A stretch of 11,514 nucleotides of DNA from Methylomarinum sp. (GTDB lineage Bacteria; Pseudomonadota; Gammaproteobacteria; Methylococcales; Methylomonadaceae), in the NCBI GenBank assembly GCA_013139755.1, contig WTAG01000461.1, positions 1-11,514 of the forward strand, in the 5' to 3' direction. Positions within the stretch are counted from its first letter, which is position 1. Each line of letters opens with the position of its first letter. Positions 1-6,335 of the stretch are shown here, one piece after another. Position numbers and translations under genes: made by a program. The notes beneath the pieces were generated by a model. That model searched no databases. It was not told where the DNA came from and was given only the letters and a program-made list of their open reading frames with translations.

Positions 1-10
1 TTACTTGCAT
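1..10 (-). CDS. hpf: Start of probable hibernation promoting factor (first 3 codons only)
   Basis: Only the start codon and two further codons (Met-Gln-Val) plus one base lie inside the window. They begin 37 nt after the rpoN stop on the same strand and are preceded by a good Shine-Dalgarno sequence (AAGGAG, plus-strand 19-24) with 8 nt spacing. In gammaproteobacteria the gene after rpoN is usually hpf, a small ribosome-associated protein that promotes 100S ribosome dimers in stationary phase, and pseudomonad HPF proteins begin Met-Gln-Val-Asn. The identity rests on that position and those three residues, so it is an inference; the existence of a translation start here is well supported. Confidence 0.5.
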
Positions 11-18
11 AAAATAAA

Positions 19-24
19 CTCCTT
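19..24 (-). promoter_or_regulatory. Strong Shine-Dalgarno site for the gene after rpoN
   Basis: AAGGAG on the minus strand, 8 nt before the ATG at 10-8. It is the clearest ribosome binding site on this strand, and it is what supports the presence of a further gene running off the left edge. Confidence 0.6.
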
Positions 25-40
25 ATTAAATATAAATTAA

Positions 41-69
41 CCAGCCGTCATAAAAGACGTTTTCGCTGG
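41..69 (-). other. Hairpin overlapping the rpoN stop codon
   Basis: CCAGC (41-45) pairs with GCTGG (65-69), and the adjoining CGTC (46-49) pairs with GACG (56-59). This makes a 9-bp stem with a 5-nt one-sided bulge (60-64) and a 6-nt loop. It covers the end of rpoN, including the stop codon. No T-run follows on the minus strand, so it does not look like a full intrinsic terminator; it could be an RNA processing or stability element between rpoN and the next gene. Confidence 0.4.
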
Positions 70-1478
70 CTTGATGAAGGAATAGACATAGCTTCACGAT
101 ATTTAGCTATTGTACGTCTCGCTATATTTATGCCTTTTTCCTTTAAAAGACCTGACATTTTACTGTCACTTAATGGTTTCGCCGGATTCTCATTTCCGAC
201 TAACTCTTTTATAAATGCCCTGATTGCTGTAGCAGAACATTCACCTCCACCCTCGGTTGAAACATGGCTGGAGAAGAAGTACTTGAATTCTACTATACCG
301 CTAGGCATGTGCATATACTTCTGCGTAGTAACACGAGAGATTGTTGACTCATGTAACTCCAATTCCTCTGCAATATCTCTTAATACCATCGGTTTCATTG
401 CAATCGCGCCATGCTCAAGAAATGCTTGCTGCTTTTCTACAATACTTTCAGCAACACGTAGCAAGGTATCATTCCTACTATGTAAACTTTTTATAAACCA
501 GCGAGCTTCCTGCAAATGTTCTTTCATGCTGACATTTTGTTTACTATTATCAGCCCTTTTGATCATTTGAGAATAGCTTGAATTAACCCGTAATTTTGGC
601 GCAATATCGGGATTTAAATTCACTTTCCATTGACCTTTGTATTTCTTAACAAAGACATCAGGCACAATGTACTCAGAAGATATATCTTGTATTTTAGCAC
701 CTGGTTTTGGATCCAGCGTTCTAATTAAAGCAACGACTTCGTTTAATTCATTTTCAGACAAGCCCAGTCTACGCATAAGCCTTGCTTGGTCATGTGTTGC
801 CAACAATTCCAAATGCCGCCTGACTAAATCAATGGCTTCCTGTCTAAAAGGAACTGTTTCAGGTAGTTGCTGCAATTGAATCATTAAGCAATCTGCAAGG
901 TCTTTAGCAGCGATACCAACAGGGTCAAAATTTTGCACGCAATGTAATACTGCCTCCACCTCATCCAACTCTAAATCTTCCAGTTGTCCCTGCAACCCTA
1001 AAGAGATGTTTTCAATTGAATCACTGATATAGCCATCATTGTTAATTGAATCAATAATAGCAATGGCAATAGCTCGGTCTCTTTCTGAAATGGGTATAAG
1101 ATCTAATTGCTGGTATAAATGCTCTAATAAAGTTTCAGCCTTACTATGCTGAAATTCGAACTCACTCCCTTCAGGAGCAGCTGAAGAGGCGGGAGCTGAA
1201 CTCTCATAAACATCTTCCCAACTGGAATCTACAGGCAGTTCATCGGGCAGGTCTGTTTGTGAACCTTCACTGCTTATTTCAGTTTCTGATTTACTTTTCG
1301 GATCCTCTTCAGCACTAACAGTATCCTCATCAACCTCAAGCATCATATTCGATTCAAGTGCTTGTTGAATCTCTTGCTGTAAATCTAATGTCGACAATTG
1401 CAACAATTTTATCGCCTGCTGTAACTGCGGCGTCATTGTTAAATTTTGACCAATACGTAACTGTAAGGATTGTTTCAT
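48..1478 (-). CDS. rpoN: RNA polymerase sigma-54 factor RpoN
   Basis: Alternative sigma factor that directs core RNA polymerase to -24/-12 promoters and needs an AAA+ enhancer-binding activator to open them. At 476 aa it is full length for the family. Region I at residues 1-48 is the Gln/Leu-rich activator-responsive segment. It is followed by an acidic, Ser/Glu/Asp-rich linker (about 49-110) and the core-binding domain. A helix-turn-helix lies near residues 364-384 (HESTISR at 376-382). The RpoN box that reads the -24 element, ARRTIAKYRE, is at 453-462, with Ile for the more usual Val at its fifth position. It is the last complete gene of the lpt-side operon, 217 nt after lptB. That gap carries an unusual repeat array, and no strong ribosome binding site precedes the ATG (only AGG about 14 nt upstream), so translation initiation may be weak or regulated. 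Confidence 0.98.
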   Translation of the reverse strand: MKQSLQLRIGQNLTMTPQLQQAIKLLQLSTLDLQQEIQQALESNMMLEVDEDTVSAEEDPKSKSETEISSEGSQTDLPDELPVDSSWEDVYESSAPASSAAPEGSEFEFQHSKAETLLEHLYQQLDLIPISERDRAIAIAIIDSINNDGYISDSIENISLGLQGQLEDLELDEVEAVLHCVQNFDPVGIAAKDLADCLMIQLQQLPETVPFRQEAIDLVRRHLELLATHDQARLMRRLGLSENELNEVVALIRTLDPKPGAKIQDISSEYIVPDVFVKKYKGQWKVNLNPDIAPKLRVNSSYSQMIKRADNSKQNVSMKEHLQEARWFIKSLHSRNDTLLRVAESIVEKQQAFLEHGAIAMKPMVLRDIAEELELHESTISRVTTQKYMHMPSGIVEFKYFFSSHVSTEGGGECSATAIRAFIKELVGNENPAKPLSDSKMSGLLKEKGINIARRTIAKYREAMSIPSSSQRKRLL

Positions 1479-1506
1479 TAAATCAAAGACCTAAATAAAT
1501 ATATGA

Positions 1507-1562
1507 GGCTAAAGGCTAAAGGCTAAAGGCTAAAGGCTAAAGGCTAAAGGCTAAAGGCTAAA
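1507..1562. repeat. Perfect heptanucleotide tandem array, 8 copies
   Basis: Eight uninterrupted copies of GGCTAAA (TTTAGCC on the coding strand of the operon) fill 56 bp with no mismatch. The array ends 28 nt before the rpoN start codon, so it lies in the rpoN leader or its upstream spacer. The unit length is not a multiple of three and the array is not inside any gene. Perfect identity of all copies suggests recent expansion by slipped-strand mispairing, so copy number is probably variable among strains. Confidence 0.97.
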
Positions 1563-1633
1563 ATAGTGTTTTCTCCTAATATCGTTAAATCAAGAAAAAA
1601 TAATATTTCACAAATAACTTAACTCACTGGCAA

Positions 1634-1697
1634 TTTTCTCCTGCTTGCTCTCCTTTTGCTCTTGCTCCCCCTTTTGCCTTTCACCTGCTCTTGTTCT
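1634..1697. repeat. Polypyrimidine/polypurine tract with degenerate TTGCTC repeats
   Basis: A stretch of about 64 bp is almost entirely C and T on the plus strand (purine-rich on the operon's coding strand), with scattered G and a single A at 1683. TTGCTC recurs at 1645-1650, 1656-1661 and 1662-1667, and CTGCTC at 1685-1690. The tract lies directly downstream of lptB, touching its stop codon, and together with the heptamer array it makes up most of the 217-nt lptB-rpoN spacer. I see no gene in the spacer and only weak promoter-like sequence around 1570-1615. Confidence 0.75.
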
Positions 1698-2421
1698 AAA
1701 GACTAAAATTATCACCTAAATACACTTTTCTAACTTCTTCATTGGCAACAATCTCTTTTGTCGATCCTTCTGCAATCACCTTCCCGTCATTAAGTATATA
1801 CGCACGGTCACAGATTTCCAGGGTAGCCCTTACTTTATGTTCAGTAATTAAAACCCCAATCCCTCGCTGCTTAAGGTGAGCAATAATTTTTTGTAGATCA
1901 ATAACTGAAATAGGATCAACACCGGCAAAAGGCTCATCCAGTAGAATAAATTGCGGGTCTGTTGCTAATGCCCTGGCAATTTCAACTCTACGTCGCTCAC
2001 CACCCGAAAGCCCTAATGCTATCTGATCACGCAAATGTGAAATACTAAATTCTTCCAATAAATCTTCAATTAATACTTCAGCTTGTCCCTTAGTTAAATC
2101 TGAGCGAATCTGGATGACTGCGCGTAAATTATCCACAACACTTAACTTACGAAAAACCGAAGGCTCTTGAGCCAAATAACCCACACCGAGTCTTGCACGA
2201 TGATGCATAGGGTAATGGGTAATATCCATCTCATCAACAAATATTTCCCCACTCTCCGCCTTAACCAGTCCAACCAGCATATAAAAACTGGTTGTTTTAC
2301 CCGCACCATTTGGTCCCAATAGCCCAACAACCTCACCGGTATCGACATGCAATGACACACCATCGACAACATTTCGTTTGTTATAACTTTTAATCAGTTG
2401 TTTTCCTGCTAGCCTGGTCAT
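1696..2421 (-). CDS. lptB: LPS export ABC transporter ATPase LptB
   Basis: Cytoplasmic ATPase that works as a dimer beneath LptF/LptG and powers extraction of lipopolysaccharide from the inner membrane into the Lpt bridge. At 241 aa it is the same length as the E. coli protein and aligns from end to end. Walker A is GPNGAGKTT at residues 36-44, the Q-loop Gln is 85, the signature is [10 protein letters not shown] at 138-147, Walker B is FILLDE at 158-163 with catalytic Glu163, and the switch histidine is His195. The segment around that histidine (TEHKVRATL) departs from the E. coli TDHNVRETL. Its ATG overlaps the lptA stop as ATGA, a 4-nt overlap typical of coupled translation. The LptF/LptG permease genes are not in the window, as is usual. 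Confidence 0.98.
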   Translation of the reverse strand: MTRLAGKQLIKSYNKRNVVDGVSLHVDTGEVVGLLGPNGAGKTTSFYMLVGLVKAESGEIFVDEMDITHYPMHHRARLGVGYLAQEPSVFRKLSVVDNLRAVIQIRSDLTKGQAEVLIEDLLEEFSISHLRDQIALGLSGGERRRVEIARALATDPQFILLDEPFAGVDPISVIDLQKIIAHLKQRGIGVLITEHKVRATLEICDRAYILNDGKVIAEGSTKEIVANEEVRKVYLGDNFSL

Positions 2422-3026
2422 TTATTAATTGTTCCAGAATTTTTGCATTTTATGTCCCCCTCATCCCTACCTTCTCCATCTGGAGAAGGTAGGCAAGTGC
2501 GATTACTTACGGAAGTATTAGCCTCTTCCTTTTTCTTGGCTTTAGGCTTAAACACAGAATGCACTCTTCTGGCATCCGATGCTTTTTCCCCCGCTTTTAT
2601 TAACGAATTTTTACTATCATAAATAATAAGCCTGCTCGCTGATCGACTATTTCCCTGAGAGACAACCGCCTCTTCAATTAAAATCAATTTGTTTTTATCC
2701 GGATAGTATTCACCCGTTAAGCCTTCACCATGAATTTCTTCTTTGCCTACACCAGGAAGTTGCTTGAATTTAGCCGGTTTCCCAGTAAATACCATTTTAT
2801 CGATAGCTCCATCCTGGGTATATACAACCAATTTATCTGAGGTGATATGCAGACTACCTTGATCCGTCACCACATCCCCAGTATAAATACTGGTGCCTGT
2901 TTTGTCGCTATAACTGGCGGTATTTGAATCAATATAAACTGGCTGCTCTGAATCACTTTCGAGTGCCATAGCCCAATGACTGCCCCCTAACAAAACACTA
3001 AAAATAAAAACTTTAATTAAATTCAT
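2418..3026 (-). CDS. lptA: Periplasmic LPS transport bridge protein LptA, with repeat-derived C-terminal tail
   Basis: Periplasmic beta-jellyroll protein that oligomerises between LptC and LptD to carry lipopolysaccharide across the periplasm. Residues 1-21 form a signal peptide with a hydrophobic core and an Ala-Met-Ala cleavage site. The OstA/LptA domain covers about residues 28-165. The start is supported by AAAGGA (plus-strand 3031-3036) 4 nt upstream. The ORF overlaps the lptC end by 14 nt and the lptB start by 4 nt. At 202 aa it is somewhat longer than E. coli LptA (185 aa). After a Lys-rich segment (about 163-169), residues from about 174 to 202 are encoded by a palindromic repeat and its flanks. 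That tail contains Cys178 and Cys194, the only cysteines in the protein. The tail is probably not part of the ancestral fold. Confidence 0.95.
   Translation of the reverse strand: MNLIKVFIFSVLLGGSHWAMALESDSEQPVYIDSNTASYSDKTGTSIYTGDVVTDQGSLHITSDKLVVYTQDGAIDKMVFTGKPAKFKQLPGVGKEEIHGEGLTGEYYPDKNKLILIEEAVVSQGNSRSASRLIIYDSKNSLIKAGEKASDARRVHSVFKPKAKKKEEANTSVSNRTCLPSPDGEGRDEGDIKCKNSGTINK
2456..2493. repeat. Palindromic interspersed repeat inside the 3' end of lptA
   Basis: A perfect 12-bp inverted repeat (2466-2477 with 2482-2493, 4-nt loop) is followed on the minus strand by GGATGAGGGGG. This resembles a widespread family of bacterial interspersed palindromes with CTTCTCC/GGAGAAG arms next to a GATGAGGG-type flank; that assignment is from memory and not searched. 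It is read in the lptA frame, giving the Pro-Ser-Pro-Asp-Gly-Glu-Gly type peptide often seen when such repeats are translated. Confidence 0.7.
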
Positions 3027-3579
3027 ATCGTCCTTTAACTTTCGACAAAAATTTTAACCGAACTGGTTCAACAAAAAAGGCTTCCATACCTACACCCTCT
3101 GTCCTATTCACTCCATCGATGATTTCAGCCCACCGATCAGTTTCTGCATAGCTGGTTGACAGTACAACCTGTAAATCCAAGCTATTAATTTTAAAGGGGA
3201 GTCGTTTTTTTATAGCCTCCCGACGGATAGAAACTTCCCCCTCCAACAGTAAATGATCCCCATCAGCCTCTAACACACCTTTTTTAGACCTAATCACCCA
3301 TGGTGGCGTATCTGAATTATACAAAGTCATCACAGGCTGTGCTAAATGCGTTTTTCCATCATCACTGTAATGAATCATTTTATCGGCAGTCAGCTCATTT
3401 TTCAGCAAACCTTGCTGGGTCATTTCTTTTTTATAATAGCCATTACTATAATAATCAGGACTATGAGCAACCAAGGTAACAGGCTCTTTGAGCTCTTCTT
3501 CAAAAAAATCTGCCAATAACCAAGAGCCAGCCATCAAAACAGCTAAAACAAGATAAACTCTATATTGGCTAAAAATCAT
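3013..3579 (-). CDS. lptC: LPS export protein LptC
   Basis: Bitopic inner-membrane protein that docks the LptB2FG transporter to LptA and passes lipopolysaccharide onward. The 188-aa product has an N-terminal membrane anchor at about residues 8-24 and then a periplasmic beta-jellyroll domain. A typical early LptC motif, SPDYYSNGYY, lies near residue 40. The start codon overlaps the kdsC stop as ATGA (4 nt) and the 3' end overlaps lptA by 14 nt, so kdsC, lptC, lptA and lptB form a tightly packed translational unit. Sequence identity across this family is low, so the call depends on the motif, size and anchor as well as on the position. Confidence 0.95.
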   Translation of the reverse strand: MIFSQYRVYLVLAVLMAGSWLLADFFEEELKEPVTLVAHSPDYYSNGYYKKEMTQQGLLKNELTADKMIHYSDDGKTHLAQPVMTLYNSDTPPWVIRSKKGVLEADGDHLLLEGEVSIRREAIKKRLPFKINSLDLQVVLSTSYAETDRWAEIIDGVNRTEGVGMEAFFVEPVRLKFLSKVKGRYEFN

Positions 3580-4100
3580 TGCATGTAACTCTTCAATACG
3601 CCATCAAAAGTACCTTGCGATTTCATAATAAAATCACATACCTCTCTCACCGCACCTAAGCCACCGGGGGTTTCTGTACACCAATCTGCGTAATCCTTAA
3701 CGGCATCATTGGCATCATTAACCGCAATAGATAAACCCACTCGCGTCATAACGGGTAAATCCAACAAATCGTCACCTACATGTGCTGCTTGTTCTGGCTC
3801 TATCGACAAAGATTGTATAATTTCATGGAATGCAGCAATTTTATTTTCATGTCCCTGATAGACATACTCAATGCCTAGGTTTTTCATCCGCAAAGCCACT
3901 GAATTTGATTTACGCCCGGAGATCACCGCAACTTCTACTCCGGTTTGTCTTAATAACTTAATTCCATGTCCATCACGAGCATGAAAACACTTATATTCTG
4001 TTCCCGAATTATCAAAAAACAGTCGACCATCAGTTAATACACCATCAACATCAAGAATTAATAATTTTAATTTTTTAGCCTTTTCAACTATGTCTTGCAT
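3576..4100 (-). CDS. kdsC: 3-deoxy-D-manno-octulosonate 8-phosphate phosphatase KdsC
   Basis: Cytoplasmic HAD-family phosphatase that hydrolyses Kdo 8-phosphate to Kdo, the sugar linking lipid A to the LPS core. The 174-aa product lacks a large cap domain, as is normal for tetrameric KdsC. HAD motif I is DVDGVLTDG with nucleophile Asp17 and acid/base Asp19. Motif II is Ser61 in ISGRKS. Motif III is Lys87 in GHENK, and motif IV is GDDLLD at 109-114. No clear Shine-Dalgarno precedes the ATG. The 115-nt gap back to kdsD contains a palindromic repeat, so this is the one sizeable break between kdsD and lptB. Confidence 0.97.
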   Translation of the reverse strand: MQDIVEKAKKLKLLILDVDGVLTDGRLFFDNSGTEYKCFHARDGHGIKLLRQTGVEVAVISGRKSNSVALRMKNLGIEYVYQGHENKIAAFHEIIQSLSIEPEQAAHVGDDLLDLPVMTRVGLSIAVNDANDAVKDYADWCTETPGGLGAVREVCDFIMKSQGTFDGVLKSYMQ

Positions 4101-4114
4101 CTATTTTATCTGTT

Positions 4115-4194
4115 GTAGCCCGTACGTAGCCTTAGCGGAATACGGGGCATGGCGATATACACCGGAAACCTGTATTACGCTACATACAGGCCAC
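4115..4194. repeat. Pair of facing palindromic repeat units between kdsD and kdsC
   Basis: The first unit has CCCGTA (4119-4124) pairing with TACGGG (4141-4146). The second has CCTGTAT (4169-4175) pairing with ATACAGG (4184-4190). The second unit, reverse-complemented, matches the first imperfectly (GTRGCCYGTAYGTAGC, then AATACRGG), so the element is two related units in opposite orientation, as in BIME/REP-type elements. It fills most of the 115-nt spacer. Possible roles are transcript stabilisation or partial termination between kdsD and kdsC; neither is shown here. Confidence 0.75.
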
Positions 4195-4215
4195 TTGCTT
4201 TCGTCTTTAGCCTGC

Positions 4216-5193
4216 TTAAACGATTCCTGCTCTAACTAAATCATGCATATTTAAAGCACCAAACAATTTATTATTTTGATCAACAATTAATAATGCATTT
4301 ATCTTTTTTTGTTGCATTATTTTCATTGCTTCTGCGGCCAAAATATCTGATTTGATAGCCGCACAAGATACCGTCATAACCTCAGCTATTTTTGCTGTAT
4401 GTATGTCTAAATTTTTTTCTAACATGCGTCTCAAATCACCATCAGTGAAAACGCCAATTACATGATTTCCCGAATCAACCACTGCGGTCATGCCTAATTT
4501 CTTTTCGGTCATTTCCAGTAAAGCATCACAAACAAAGGCATCCTCAGTAACTGAAGGAACTTCCATCCCCGAATGCATAATATCAGCAACCATCAGCAAC
4601 AATCGTTTTCCTAAACTCCCTCCAGGATGAGATAAAGCAAAATCATCTCGGGTAAATCCTTTCGCTTCTAGCATGGAAACAGCCAAAGCGTCACCCATAA
4701 CCAGTGCAGCGGTGGTACTAGATGTCGGTGCAAGCCCTAGAGGACAAGCCTCTTGCTCGACTGCAACATCAATATGAACTGTAGCAAATTTCGCTAAGGA
4801 TGACGCAGGATTTCCTGTCATGGCAATAAACGGCACATCAATACGCTTAATAATCGGCAAAATCGTTAATACCTCGCCTGTTTCACCCGAATTAGACAAT
4901 GCCAATACCACATCATGCTGAGTAATCATACCCAAGTCACCGTGACTGGCTTCTCCTGGATGTACAAAAAATGCAGGTGTACCTGTACTAGCCAATGTGG
5001 CTGCAATTTTTCCAGCTATATGCCCCGATTTGCCCATTCCTGTTACAACTACACGACCTTTACAATTAAGCATTAAATGACAAGCTTGTACAAAGTCATC
5101 ATTGATTTTATTTGCCAAGGCAGAAACAGCCTCTGTTTCAGCTTTTATAACGGCTAAAGCCAAAGTTTTTAAATTTTGATCATGTGCATTCAT
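4216..5193 (-). CDS. kdsD: D-arabinose 5-phosphate isomerase KdsD
   Basis: Interconverts ribulose 5-phosphate and arabinose 5-phosphate, the first committed supply step for Kdo synthesis. The 325-aa protein (E. coli 328) has a sugar isomerase (SIS) domain at about residues 35-185, with GMGKSGHI at 52-59 and the hallmark HPGEASHGDLGM at 78-89. Two CBS domains follow at about 205-265 and 270-325. The active-site residues known from E. coli (Lys59, Glu111, Glu152, His193) are all present with a constant offset of four, as Lys55, Glu107, Glu148 and His189. The gene begins 6 nt after the yrbG stop. No evident ribosome binding site precedes its ATG, so coupling to yrbG translation is likely. Confidence 0.98.
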   Translation of the reverse strand: MNAHDQNLKTLALAVIKAETEAVSALANKINDDFVQACHLMLNCKGRVVVTGMGKSGHIAGKIAATLASTGTPAFFVHPGEASHGDLGMITQHDVVLALSNSGETGEVLTILPIIKRIDVPFIAMTGNPASSLAKFATVHIDVAVEQEACPLGLAPTSSTTAALVMGDALAVSMLEAKGFTRDDFALSHPGGSLGKRLLLMVADIMHSGMEVPSVTEDAFVCDALLEMTEKKLGMTAVVDSGNHVIGVFTDGDLRRMLEKNLDIHTAKIAEVMTVSCAAIKSDILAAEAMKIMQQKKINALLIVDQNNKLFGALNMHDLVRAGIV

Positions 5194-5199
5194 ATTTAA

Positions 5200-6177
5200 T
5201 TAACTAACAACACTCTGGTAAATAACCCATTGATATCCACAGAAGGCTAAAAGCAATCCGCCCCCTTCCCAGCGGTTAATGTGTCCAGCTTTAGTCAAAC
5301 CGTATCCTAAAATAAATAAAACCCCAGTAAACCCTAACATCACAGGGAAATCACGAGGAATCACGCTTTCAGCTACCGCACCAGGCGCAATTAATCCAGG
5401 CAATGAATATACAGCCAATAAGTTATACATATTGGAGCCGATAATATTACCCACCGCTAAATCATCTTCTTTTTTCAACACACTGCTGATAGAGGAGGCT
5501 AATTCTGGCAAACTGGTTCCCAATGCAACAACCGTTAACCCTATCACCAAATCACTAACACCAAAAGATTCAGCAATATTAACCGCAGCCCAGACTAATA
5601 AACGAGAACTGACTAATAAACCTACTAATCCCAGTAAAAAAAACCACCATGCTTTTTGAGTAGAGATATCTTCGGCCATTTCAGCGATCAACTCTTCCTC
5701 CAACGGATCAGCGGGTGATTCTATGTTTTGCTGTTTCTTAGCAGATTGAATAAGCCAAAGTAAAAATGTAAGCAACATGAATAACATTAACAGCCCATCG
5801 ACCATGTCTAGCCCATCAAATGCCATAAAGTAACAAATCAAACTCACTATCATCAAAATAGGCAATTCACGTCTGAGTATGCCAGAGCTAAATGATAATG
5901 GTGAGATAAGTGCTGTAACCCCTAATATCAATCCTATATTAGCAATGTTAGATCCTAATGCATTACCCACTGCTAAACCTGCATTGCCTTGCATTGAGGC
6001 GATAACAGAAACCAGTATCTCTGGGGCCGATGTCCCCAACCCAACAATGGTCAAACCAATTAACAAAGGAGAAACACCCAGTTTACGTGCAATTGACGCA
6101 GTACCAACCACAAACTTATCAGCAGCAATCACTAACACAATCAAGCCAATTACCAAGGCAACAAAATTTACTAGCAT
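5200..6177 (-). CDS. yrbG: Calcium/sodium antiporter family protein YrbG
   Basis: Inner-membrane cation exchanger of the CaCA superfamily. At 325 aa it is the usual size, with about ten predicted membrane segments and an acidic cytoplasmic loop in the middle (DPLEEELIAEMAEDIS). The two inverted alpha repeats are clear. The first has GLGTSAPE at 46-53 and GNALGSN ending at Asn77. The second has ALGTSLPE at 218-225 and GNIIGSN ending at Asn249. The conserved ion-binding acids are Glu53 and Glu225. It is the first gene of the kds-lpt-rpoN operon, as in E. coli, where its physiological role is not well established. There is no clear Shine-Dalgarno upstream of this ATG. Confidence 0.95.
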   Translation of the reverse strand: MLVNFVALVIGLIVLVIAADKFVVGTASIARKLGVSPLLIGLTIVGLGTSAPEILVSVIASMQGNAGLAVGNALGSNIANIGLILGVTALISPLSFSSGILRRELPILMIVSLICYFMAFDGLDMVDGLLMLFMLLTFLLWLIQSAKKQQNIESPADPLEEELIAEMAEDISTQKAWWFFLLGLVGLLVSSRLLVWAAVNIAESFGVSDLVIGLTVVALGTSLPELASSISSVLKKEDDLAVGNIIGSNMYNLLAVYSLPGLIAPGAVAESVIPRDFPVMLGFTGVLFILGYGLTKAGHINRWEGGGLLLAFCGYQWVIYQSVVS

Positions 6178-6335
6178 ATAATATTTTTAATAAGATTTAA
6201 TTACGGGCATTATGCCATTTTTATTTCATCTCCACCAAAAGCCTTTTAATCAAATGATTTTACCGACAATAGATTGACTTAAACTATAGATCTCAGAGAG
6301 AATACTCAGTTACCCTATAAAAAACATAAAGGCGC
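6178..6335. other. Divergent intergenic promoter region between yrbG and mlaF
   Basis: These 158 nt of AT-rich sequence must serve both the leftward yrbG-kds-lpt operon and the rightward mla operon. For mlaF, TTGACT (6274-6279) resembles a -35 box, but no good -10 sits 16-18 nt downstream. The other candidates are CTATAGA (6284-6290), a possible -10 without a good -35, and AATACT (6301-6306), which is 21 nt from the TTGACT. I therefore leave the mlaF promoter unassigned. No ORF or RNA gene is visible. Confidence 0.5.
6209..6238 (-). promoter_or_regulatory. Candidate sigma-70 promoter for the yrbG-kds-lpt operon
   Basis: On the minus strand TTGGTG (plus 6233-6238) and CATAAT (plus 6209-6214) are 18 nt apart, 32 nt before the yrbG ATG. 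The -10 overlaps an 11-bp odd palindrome, GGCATTATGCC (6206-6216), which could be a small operator or a coincidence. This is a consensus-based prediction only. Confidence 0.35.

Noticed and set aside
130..879. Plus-strand open frames opposite rpoN (146 and 80 aa)
   Set aside because: They lie antisense inside a clearly conserved rpoN gene, show no recognisable domain and have no ribosome binding site; they are shadow frames.
1507..1562. Heptamer array as a CRISPR or telomere-like structure
   Set aside because: The units are contiguous 7-mers with no spacers and the array sits between genes in the interior of an operon; it is a simple tandem repeat.
5152..5158. Isolated GGCTAAA heptamers in kdsD and other places
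   Set aside because: Single copies of a 7-mer are expected by chance at about this number in 11.5 kb, so they are not evidence for a dispersed regulatory motif.
5279..6181. Plus-strand open frames opposite yrbG
   Set aside because: They are antisense to a clear membrane transporter gene and their composition is what reverse translation of a hydrophobic protein gives; no independent evidence of coding.
6274..6306. Sigma-70 promoter for mlaF from TTGACT with AATACT
   Set aside because: The spacing is 21 nt, outside the normal 16-19, and no better -10 is available at the right distance.
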